Positions 7,788-13,444 of a stretch of 25,031 nt of DNA are shown here, in pieces. The translations under genes were made by a program, and so were the position numbers. Below the pieces are notes generated by a model. The model was given only the letters and a program-made list of their open reading frames with translations, searched no databases and was not told where the DNA came from. The first letter of the stretch is position 1; each line of letters begins with the position of its first letter. This stretch comes from an uncultured Actinomycetes bacterium (GTDB lineage Bacteria; Actinomycetota; Thermoleophilia; Solirubrobacterales; 70-9). The DNA is taken from the NCBI GenBank assembly GCA_946479725.1, contig CAMLHB010000011.1:1-25031 (forward strand). The letters run 5' to 3'.

Positions 7788-8123
7788 TCATAACGTCCTG
7801 CGCGGACGCTCCCCTGTAGGTCGACCGGCGGCGCGTTCGTCTTCCGCTGCGGTTCCGGCAAGATGAGCCCTGATCCATCGATCATCTGAAACGGTGGACT
7901 CGTAGGCAATCGCCCGTCCGTTTCTCCTAGAGATCGGGCGCATAGCTCCGCATTCTTGGAGCACCCGCAAGTGATAGTCGGCGTTGGGAAGCGACAGACC
8001 CGCCTCCCCCGCCAGCTCGGGCAGGCTGCATGGCCGGGCCTCCGCGTGCAGCTCCCTCAAGACCCTCCGCCGCGCCGGATGGCTGATCGCCCTTCTCAGA
8101 TCGGTTGTCCGCGCTCGGTTCAT
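7788..8123 (-). CDS. ArsR/SmtB-type winged-helix transcriptional regulator
   Basis: A 111-residue DNA-binding protein. Residues ~8-75 form the winged helix: LRRAISHPARRRVLREL opens the domain, SLPELAGEAGLSLPNADYHL is the helix-turn-helix with its recognition helix, and MRPISRRNGRAIAYEST forms the wing. The C-terminal tail (~90-111) is polar and probably disordered. I chose ATG 8123, although the frame stays open to 8339, because the upstream extension has no domain character and would overlap the divergent XRE gene; the domain starts right after this Met. The ribosome binding site is weak. I do not see the CxC-type metal ligands of SmtB/ArsR sensors; the two cysteines are single (about 32 and 58). 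It lies 78 bases upstream of the RHS gene on the same strand and could control that operon. Confidence 0.75.
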   Translation of the reverse strand: MNRARTTDLRRAISHPARRRVLRELHAEARPCSLPELAGEAGLSLPNADYHLRVLQECGAMRPISRRNGRAIAYESTVSDDRWIRAHLAGTAAEDERAAGRPTGERPRRTL

Positions 8124-8141
8124 TTCGATACGTGTCAGGTC

Positions 8142-8194
8142 TTGCCTGGAGTCGGCTCGGAACCTTACACGGAAACCACCCTGATAGTTGGTGG
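8142..8194. promoter_or_regulatory. Divergent control region between ArsR-type and XRE-type regulators
   Basis: The 103-base gap between two divergently transcribed helix-turn-helix genes. For the plus strand TTGCCT (8142-8147) and TACACG (8166-8171) stand 18 bases apart, a poor but possible -35/-10 pair. An inverted repeat CCACC (8176-8180) / GGTGG (8190-8194) with a 9-base spacer could be an operator half-site pair. All of this is tentative. Confidence 0.25.
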
Positions 8195-8226
8195 AATTCC
8201 CCTGCGGGGTCGGGAAGGGTGCCTGA

Positions 8227-8472
8227 GTGCCGCCGCTCAGTCCTCGCCATCGCGCCTTGGGAGAGGCGATACGGACGCTGCGTGAGGCACGAAGCCTCAC
8301 CCAGGAAGCGCTCGCCGACCAAGCTGGCATGAGCGCCAACTACGTCGGCGATACCGAGCGCGGGGAACGCAATATCAGCGTCCGGGCCTTGTGGCTCATC
8401 GCCGATGGGCTCGATGTGCCGGCATCGACTCTGCTGATGGAGGCAGAGAAGCAGGGCAAGGGGAAGAGGTAG
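8227..8472 (+). CDS. XRE-family helix-turn-helix regulator
   Basis: An 81-residue single-domain protein, typical in size for stand-alone XRE regulators. Residues ~10-65 form the five-helix Cro/C1 domain: LGEAIRTLREARSLTQEALADQAGM, then SANYVGDTERGERNISVRALWLIADGLDV. The TQEALAD...SANYVGDTERG segment is the recognition region. The last ~12 residues are lysine-rich. GTG 8227 is used because GGAAGGG lies 7 bases upstream and the domain begins soon after. It is divergent from the ArsR-type gene. Small XRE proteins commonly control plasmid, phage or toxin loci, so control of the neighbouring RHS locus is possible. The 103 bases after its stop (8473-8575) show nothing I can assign. Confidence 0.85.
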   Translation: MPPLSPRHRALGEAIRTLREARSLTQEALADQAGMSANYVGDTERGERNISVRALWLIADGLDVPASTLLMEAEKQGKGKR

Positions 8473-8575
8473 GTCGCCGATCGGCTGTGGAAGGGCCGCA
8501 AGGCGCTTTCGCCGGCCGGCCATACCTGTCATTAGGCATTGAGGCCGGCGCGCTCGGGTCCGTCCGATCCTTGAG

Positions 8576-8770
8576 CTAGTATCCCCCCTTACTCAATGAC
8601 CTATTAAAACCTTTCATCGCCGCGACCATGCCGACCATCAGCAGCGAGACGAGCAGGATCAGGCCGACGTACTCGACCGTCCCCTGGCCCGTCTCCCCCG
8701 CCAGGCGGCGGACCTCGTTCACCCGCCGGGTGAAGTGGGCGTGGACATACCCCATCAGTGCGTAGAGCAT
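8576..8770 (-). CDS. Flp/Tad-type type IVb pilin subunit
   Basis: A 64-residue prepilin. It has a charged leader (MLYALMGYVHAHFTRRVNEVRRLAGETG) and then the Flp processing motif G-QGTVEY, in which TadV-type prepilin peptidase would cut after Gly28, leaving Glu at +5 and Tyr at +6. A single hydrophobic helix (VGLILLVSLLMVGMVAAM) follows, with a short tail. Mature length is about 36 residues, within the small Flp range. ATG 8770 is chosen over upstream in-frame starts because a strong AAGGAGG lies 6-7 bases before it. Flp pilins assemble into thin adhesive pili by the Tad system, but no tad assembly genes are in this window, so this is an orphan copy here. Confidence 0.78.
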   Translation of the reverse strand: MLYALMGYVHAHFTRRVNEVRRLAGETGQGTVEYVGLILLVSLLMVGMVAAMKGFNRSLSKGGY

Positions 8771-8939
8771 TCGCTCCCTCCTTGCTCGGTTTCGAGGGGC
8801 GATGGTCAGCGGCGCCTGCGCACGGAACAAGGCGCGAAAGTGCTGGAAGTGGGGCGGAAATGGAAAGGTTTTTCAACCTCGCCGCAATTACCGCAAAGCG
8901 GGGATACGCGGTCGGGGGCTCTGTGACGATTCAAGGCGC

Positions 8940-9041
8940 GTGAACGTGCATGGCACCATCCCGGTCCGCTGGGTCACGCTGGCCATGCTGTTCCTCAACC
9001 TCGCGGTCTGGGTCGACGCCGCGACGCAGCTGGCGGGCTGA
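8940..9041 (+). CDS. Possible 33-residue single-pass membrane peptide
   Basis: A short frame from GTG 8940 to TGA 9041. All but one codon (CAT) end in G or C, whereas upstream codons in the same frame are irregular, so the coding signal begins near this GTG. The product would be mostly one hydrophobic segment (WVTLAMLFLNLAVWVDAATQL). A second in-frame GTG lies two codons in. The ribosome binding site is weak (AAGG). It ends head-on against the response regulator, stop beside stop, and is divergent from the pilin gene. I recognise no family; it could also be chance. Confidence 0.35.
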   Translation: MNVHGTIPVRWVTLAMLFLNLAVWVDAATQLAG

Positions 9042-9048
9042 TCAGCCC
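9035..9048. repeat. 14-base perfect palindrome across two convergent stop codons
   Basis: GGGCTGATCAGCCC is a perfect palindrome centred on the junction between TGA 9039-9041 (plus) and the response-regulator stop TCA 9042-9044 (minus). Abutting stops TGA/TCA generate the central TGATCA automatically; the extra GGGC/GCCC arms are beyond that requirement. No T tract follows on either side, so terminator function is uncertain. Confidence 0.5.
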
Positions 9049-9674
9049 CGGCGGATCTCTTCTCGCTCCAAGGCGACCACAACAGCCTCGGTCCGGGTCC
9101 GCGCGTCGAGCTTTTCCATCGCGTTGCGGATGTGGGTGCGGACCGTCTCCGGCGAGAGGACCAGCCGCTTGGCGATCTCCTCGCCGGTCAGGCCGCCGGC
9201 AAGGAGGGTGAGGATCTCCGACTCGCGGCGGCTCAAGGTCTTCTCGGCGCCGCTGCCGTTGGCGCCGTTGGCGAAGCTGCGGTCGAAGTAGCGGCCGCCC
9301 CGCCAGACCTCGCGCAGGGCGTCGACGAGGACGTCCAGCCCGGCCGGCTTCGCGACCAGCCCGCGGGCGCCGCTCCGGTAGGCCGCCTCGAGCAGGTCGG
9401 GGTCGTCGAGGCCGGTGTAGATGAGGAACTTCGGGCAGGGCGGGCGGTCGTTGAGACGCCGCACCAGCTCGGTCCCGCGCTCGTCCGGCAGGTCCACCCC
9501 GACCACGGCAACGTCCGGCTGCCGCTCCGTGATCACCTCCTCGCCGCGCGCCGCGGTCGTCGCGCAGCCCCGCACCTCGAACCCACGCCGCTCCAGCAGC
9601 ACCGCGAGGCCGTCCCGAAGCGCTTCGTGCTGCTCCACCAGCACCAAAGACGGACTGCCGCTTGAGTCCCCCAT
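9042..9674 (-). CDS. NarL/LuxR-family two-component response regulator
   Basis: 210 residues. The receiver domain spans ~9-125: phospho-acceptor Asp61 in VVGVDLPDERG, Thr87 in IYTGLDD and Lys109 in LVAKPAG. The LuxR-type helix-turn-helix is ~147-200 (LSRRESEILTLLAGGLTGEEIAKRLVLSPETVRTHIRNAMEKL). The normal acidic pair before H16 is Glu14-Gln15 instead of two acids, so Mg2+ coordination may be altered. ATG 9674 is preceded by GGGAGGA. No histidine kinase is nearby, so it is an orphan regulator in this window. Its targets cannot be told from the sequence; proximity to the Flp pilin gene is only suggestive. Confidence 0.92.
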   Translation of the reverse strand: MGDSSGSPSLVLVEQHEALRDGLAVLLERRGFEVRGCATTAARGEEVITERQPDVAVVGVDLPDERGTELVRRLNDRPPCPKFLIYTGLDDPDLLEAAYRSGARGLVAKPAGLDVLVDALREVWRGGRYFDRSFANGANGSGAEKTLSRRESEILTLLAGGLTGEEIAKRLVLSPETVRTHIRNAMEKLDARTRTEAVVVALEREEIRRG

Positions 9675-9752
9675 CGCGTCCTCCCGTGGGTCCCGTCGCC
9701 TGCCGACGACCGGTCAATTACCCACGTCGCAATAGAAGGAAACCGGGGCGCG

Positions 9753-10940
9753 CTACCGGAACGCCTGGATGCCCGTCACCGCCCCGCCGATCACCAGCGC
9801 GTGGACGTCGGCGGTGCCCTCGTAGGTGACCACGGACTCGAGGTTGTTCATGTGGCGGATCACCGGGTACTCGAGCGTCACTCCATTGGCGCCGAGCACC
9901 TGGCGGGCGCTCCGCGCCACCTCCAGCGCCCCGTTGACGTTGCCGAGCTTGCCGAGGCTGACGTGCTCGGGACGCAGCGTGCCGGCGTCCTTCATCCGCC
10001 CCAGGTGCATCGCCACCAGGGTCGCCCGGTTCACCTCCAGGACCATCTCCGCCAGCTTCTGCTGCTGGATCTGGAAGGAGGCGATCGGGCGGTCGAACTG
10101 GGTCCGCTCGAGCGCGTACTCAAGCGCCGCTTCGTAGCAGGCCCGCGCCGCGCCGGCGGCGCCCCAGACGATCCCGTAGCGCGCCTCGTTGAGGCAGGAG
10201 AGCGGCCCTTTCAGTGAGCTCACCTCGGGCAGCACCGCGTCGGCCGGCAGCCGCACGTCGTCGAGCAGCAGCTCGGAGGTGATCGAGGCCCGCAGCGAGA
10301 GCTTCTTATGAATGTCCTGGGTGGTGAAGCCCTTGGTCCCCTTCGGCACCAGGAAGCCGCGCACGCCCCCGTCGGTCTGCGCCCAGACCACCGCCACCTC
10401 GGAGGCCGAGCCGTTGGTGATCCACATCTTCTGCCCGTGCAGGATCCAGTCGGAGCCGTCGCGCCGCGCCCGCGTCCGCATCGAGCCGGGGTCGGAGCCG
10501 GCATCCGGCTCGGTCAGCCCGAAGCAGCCGATCGCCTCCCCCGCGGCCATCCGCGGCAACCACGTTTGCTTCTGGTCCTCGGAGCCCCAGCGCCAGATCG
10601 CGTACATCGCCAGCGAGCCCTGCACCGAGACGAGGCTGCGGATGCCGCTGTCGCCGGCCTCCAACTCCATGCAGGCGAGGCCGTAGGCGGTCGCCGAGGC
10701 GCCGGCGCAGCCGTACCCCTGCAGGTGCATCCCCAGCACCCCGAGCTTGCCCAGCGCCGGCGCCAGCTCGCCGATCGGCACCGTCGCCGCCTCGAACCAC
10801 TCCCCCACGTTCGGCACGACCTCGTTGCGGACGAAGGCGCGGACGGTGTCGCGGATGTCGCGCTCCTCGTCGGAGAGGAGGGCGTCGAGCGCGAGGAAGT
10901 CGTTGGGGCGGATCGCGGGCGCGGCGGCGGTTGCTGACAT
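9753..10940 (-). CDS. gcdH: Glutaryl-CoA dehydrogenase (acyl-CoA dehydrogenase family)
   Basis: A 395-residue FAD enzyme converting glutaryl-CoA to crotonyl-CoA and CO2, a step of lysine/tryptophan and glutarate catabolism. The hallmarks fit this member of the family rather than a generic acyl-CoA dehydrogenase: DSGIRSLVSVQGSL with Arg101 at the position that contacts the substrate carboxylate, GCFGLTEPDAGSDPGSM, WITNGSASEVAVVWA, SLRASITSELLLDDV, LNEARYGIVWGAAGAARAC, LGANGVTLEYPVIRHMNNLE, and the catalytic base Glu374 in TYEGTADVHALVIGGAVTGIQAF. ATG 10940 follows GAGGTCCCG; a longer in-frame start at 11141 would run across the divergent CoA-transferase gene and has no domain content. The 42-base divergent spacer with the CoA-transferase suggests shared control. 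Confidence 0.92.
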   Translation of the reverse strand: MSATAAAPAIRPNDFLALDALLSDEERDIRDTVRAFVRNEVVPNVGEWFEAATVPIGELAPALGKLGVLGMHLQGYGCAGASATAYGLACMELEAGDSGIRSLVSVQGSLAMYAIWRWGSEDQKQTWLPRMAAGEAIGCFGLTEPDAGSDPGSMRTRARRDGSDWILHGQKMWITNGSASEVAVVWAQTDGGVRGFLVPKGTKGFTTQDIHKKLSLRASITSELLLDDVRLPADAVLPEVSSLKGPLSCLNEARYGIVWGAAGAARACYEAALEYALERTQFDRPIASFQIQQQKLAEMVLEVNRATLVAMHLGRMKDAGTLRPEHVSLGKLGNVNGALEVARSARQVLGANGVTLEYPVIRHMNNLESVVTYEGTADVHALVIGGAVTGIQAFR

Positions 10941-10982
10941 CGGGACCTCGAATCGGTGGCGGGTTTCTGAGATCGTGACCGA

Positions 10983-12098
10983 ATGGCCGACTCGGCGCTG
11001 GGACGACTGCGCATCCTCGACTTCTCCCGCGTCCTCGCCGGCCCGCTGGCGACGATGACCCTGGCCGACCTCGGCGCCGAGGTGACCAAGGTCGAGCGGC
11101 CCGGCAGCGGCGACGACACCCGCGCCGGGGGCCCGCCCCACGACGCCCAGGGGGAGGCGACCTACTTCCAGGCGGTCAACCGCAACAAGCGCAGCCTCGC
11201 GCTCGACCTGCGGGAGTCGGACGGCCTAGCGGAGGCGCGGCGGCTGGCGCTGCAAAGCGACGTCCTCGTCGAGAACTTCCGCCCCGGCCTGATGGCGGAG
11301 CTCGGCCTCGACTACGAGAGCCTCGCCGCCGAGAACCCGCGCCTCGTCTACTGCTCGGTGACCGGCTTCGGCAGCAGCGGCGCCGGCGGCGAGCTCCCGG
11401 GATACGACCTCCTGGTCCAGGCCCTCGGCGGGCTGATGAGCATCACCGGCGAGCCCGACGGCGAGCCGCTGAAGGTCGGCGTCGCCCTCGTCGACGTCGT
11501 CGCCGGCCTCTACGCGGCGGTTGGGATTCTCGCCGCCCTCGAGCACCGCCGCGAGAGCGGCGAGGGACAACTGGTCGAGGTCGACCTGCTCTCGGCCCTG
11601 CTCGCCGCCCTCGTCAACCAAAGCTCCGCCTACACCCAGGCGGGAGTGGTCCCGGGACGGATGGGCAACCGCCATCCCAGCATCGCCCCCTACGAACTGC
11701 TCCATACCGCCGGGGGCGATCTGGTCCTCGCCGTCGGCAATGACCGCCAGTTCGCCGACCTCTGCGAGGTGCTGGGCGAGCCGGATCTCGCAACCGACGA
11801 GCGCTTCGCCACCAACCCGGCCCGCCTCGCCAATCGCGAAGAGCTGCGCCCGCTGCTGGAGGCAGCGCTCTCAGCCAAACCAGCCGCCGAGTGGGTCGAC
11901 CTCCTCCGCGCCCGCCGCGTCCCCGCCGGCCTCGTCAACGACATCGGAGCCGCCTTCGAGTTCGCCGCCCAGATGGGTCTCGACCCGATCGTCGAGATCC
12001 CCCGCGAGGAGGGCGACCCCGTCCGCCTCCCCCGCAGCCCGATCAAACTCTCGAAGACGCCCGCGAGCTACCGCCTGCCGCCGCCCCGACTACCCTGA
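10983..12098 (+). CDS. Class III (CaiB/BaiF) CoA-transferase, probably glutarate/dicarboxylate-specific
   Basis: 371 residues. The family begins with LRILDFSRVLAGPLATMTLADLGAEVTKVERPG, then NRNKRSLALDL and DVLVENFRPG. GYDLLVQALGGLMSITGEP leads to KVGVALVDVVAGLYAAVGILAAL, where Asp171 is the residue that forms the acyl-anhydride/CoA-thioester intermediate. RQFADLCEVLGEPDLATDERFATNPARLANRE is the usual distal motif. The family moves CoA between acyl donors and acceptors. Divergent pairing with glutaryl-CoA dehydrogenase suggests it activates glutarate from succinyl-CoA or a similar donor, as the SUGCT-type enzyme does; this is contextual inference. It starts the run of tightly spaced plus-strand genes, with only 5 bases to the next start. 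Confidence 0.9.
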   Translation: MADSALGRLRILDFSRVLAGPLATMTLADLGAEVTKVERPGSGDDTRAGGPPHDAQGEATYFQAVNRNKRSLALDLRESDGLAEARRLALQSDVLVENFRPGLMAELGLDYESLAAENPRLVYCSVTGFGSSGAGGELPGYDLLVQALGGLMSITGEPDGEPLKVGVALVDVVAGLYAAVGILAALEHRRESGEGQLVEVDLLSALLAALVNQSSAYTQAGVVPGRMGNRHPSIAPYELLHTAGGDLVLAVGNDRQFADLCEVLGEPDLATDERFATNPARLANREELRPLLEAALSAKPAAEWVDLLRARRVPAGLVNDIGAAFEFAAQMGLDPIVEIPREEGDPVRLPRSPIKLSKTPASYRLPPPRLP

Positions 12099-12103
12099 GC
12101 CCG

Positions 12104-13066
12104 GTGCGGGTCCTTGTCGTCACCAACTTCATGCCCGACGCGTCGGCTCCGCAGCGGGGGCGCTGGGTGCGCGACCAGGTCGACGAGATGCGGCGCCGCG
12201 GCGTCGAGGTCGACCTCTTTGAATTCCCCCGCGGACGCGGCGAGTACCTGCCGGCGACGCGGCGGCTGCGCTCGCTGCTGCGGCGGCAGCGCTTCGACCT
12301 CGTCCACGCCCATTACGGCCTCGCCGGCTGGGTCGCGCGGCTGGCCGGGGCGAAGCCGCTGATCGTCACCTTCCACGGCACCGACGTCCGCCACCACCTG
12401 GTCGGCCACCTCTCGCGGCGGCTGGCCTGGCGACTCGACCTCGTCGCCGGGGTCTCGCGGGCGCTGTTCCTCCCCGAGGACGGGCGGCCGGGGCTGCCGG
12501 CGGTCCCGGGCTCGGCGGTCCTCCCCTGCGGACCCGATCTGAGCCGGTTCGAGCCGGTCCCCCGCCCGCAGGCGAGGAGTGAGCTCGGCCTCGACCCGGA
12601 CGGTCGCTACCTCTTCTTCCCCGCCAACCCCGCCCGCCCGGAGAAGCGGCACGACCGCGCCGCCGCGGTGGCGAGCGCCTGCGAGGCCGACCTCCTCAGC
12701 GGCGGCGGGATCGAGCCCGAGCGGATGCCTCTCTGGATCAACGCCGCCAACGCGGTCCTCGTCACCTCCGACTACGAGGGCTTCGGGATGGCCGCGGTCG
12801 AGGCGCTCGCCTGCGACGTCCCGGTGCTCTCGACCGACGTCGGCATCGCCCCCTACGCCCTCGGTGGCGTCGCGGGCTGCCTCTGCGCAAGCTTCAACGT
12901 CGCTGCCTGGGAGGTGGTCGCCCGTCACCATCTCGAAGCGCGTGACCCCCGCGTCGCCGGTGCCGCCCGCGCCGCCACCCTCTCCGCCGCGGCGATGGCC
13001 GAGCGGGTGATCGAGGCCTACCGGGCCGTGCTCGAGGACGGCGCAAACGCCGGAGCACTAGATTGA
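12104..13066 (+). CDS. Compact GT4-type glycosyltransferase
   Basis: 320 residues. The N-terminal Rossmann half has RVLVVTNFMPDASAPQRGRWVRDQ, DLVHAHYGLAGWVA and VTFHGTDVRHH. The C-terminal half has FFPANPARPEKRHDRA and the retaining GT-B nucleotide-sugar motif EGFGMAAVE (Glu225 and Glu233, the EX7E pair), then ALACDVPVLSTDVGIAP. Only about 44 residues separate RPEK from EGFG, against roughly 90 in ordinary GT4 enzymes, so a block of the donor domain is shortened in frame. The start is GTG 12104, six bases after the previous stop; upstream in-frame codons overlap the CoA-transferase and have no domain content. Translation is probably coupled. Acceptor and sugar cannot be predicted. Confidence 0.85.
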   Translation: MRVLVVTNFMPDASAPQRGRWVRDQVDEMRRRGVEVDLFEFPRGRGEYLPATRRLRSLLRRQRFDLVHAHYGLAGWVARLAGAKPLIVTFHGTDVRHHLVGHLSRRLAWRLDLVAGVSRALFLPEDGRPGLPAVPGSAVLPCGPDLSRFEPVPRPQARSELGLDPDGRYLFFPANPARPEKRHDRAAAVASACEADLLSGGGIEPERMPLWINAANAVLVTSDYEGFGMAAVEALACDVPVLSTDVGIAPYALGGVAGCLCASFNVAAWEVVARHHLEARDPRVAGAARAATLSAAAMAERVIEAYRAVLEDGANAGALD

Positions 13067-13072
13067 GGCTCG

Positions 13073-13444
13073 ATGAGCGCTGAACCGGGTGCAGCGAGCG
13101 AAGACCTCGAGAGCCGGATCCGCGAGGCGGAGCGGCGCCTGGACGAGGCCGCGACGCTCGCCGCCGAGGCCGAGAAACGGGCCGAGGCGGAGATCAAGGC
13201 GCTGGAAGCCGACCTCGAGCGCGAGCGCGAGGAGAAGGAGCAGGCGCTGGCGGCGGCCGAGGAGCGGTTGGGCGAGATCGAATCCCAGGTCGAGGAGGCC
13301 GAGCGGCGGGTCGAAGCGGCCGAGCGGCGGGCCAGCACCGCCGAGCAGACGATCGCCGACGAGCTGGCGCGGGCGCGCGAGGGCGCCGCGAGCTGGCTGC
13401 GGGGACAGCTGGAGGCGCTGCGCCGGGAGGCGGAGGGCCGATAG
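13073..13444 (+). CDS. Small Glu/Arg/Ala-rich coiled-coil protein
   Basis: 123 residues. Almost the whole chain from ~10 to ~118 is a predicted continuous coiled coil: alternating Glu, Arg, Lys and Ala with Leu/Ala at heptad positions (EDLESRIREAERRLDEAA, ADLEREREEKEQAL, RLGEIESQVEEAERRV). There is no signal peptide, membrane segment or cysteine. ATG 13073 comes 6 bases after the glycosyltransferase stop. Its final TAG overlaps the apparent 5' end of nadB. The function is unknown; it could be a scaffold or partner. The frame is supported by length and amino-acid periodicity, since high GC alone keeps other frames open here. Confidence 0.7.
   Translation: MSAEPGAASEDLESRIREAERRLDEAATLAAEAEKRAEAEIKALEADLEREREEKEQALAAAEERLGEIESQVEEAERRVEAAERRASTAEQTIADELARAREGAASWLRGQLEALRREAEGR

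Noticed and set aside
7788..8339. The longer version of the ArsR-type gene starting at 8339
   Set aside because: The first 72 residues have no domain character and would overlap the divergent XRE gene almost completely.
8866..8940. Small hairpins (AGGTT/AACCT at 8866-8879, CCGC/GCGG at 8891-8901) with a CGCAAAGC string, considered as a cyclic di-GMP riboswitch near the pilin gene
   Set aside because: The hairpins and spacing do not match the class I consensus on either strand, and the tetraloop-receptor elements are missing.
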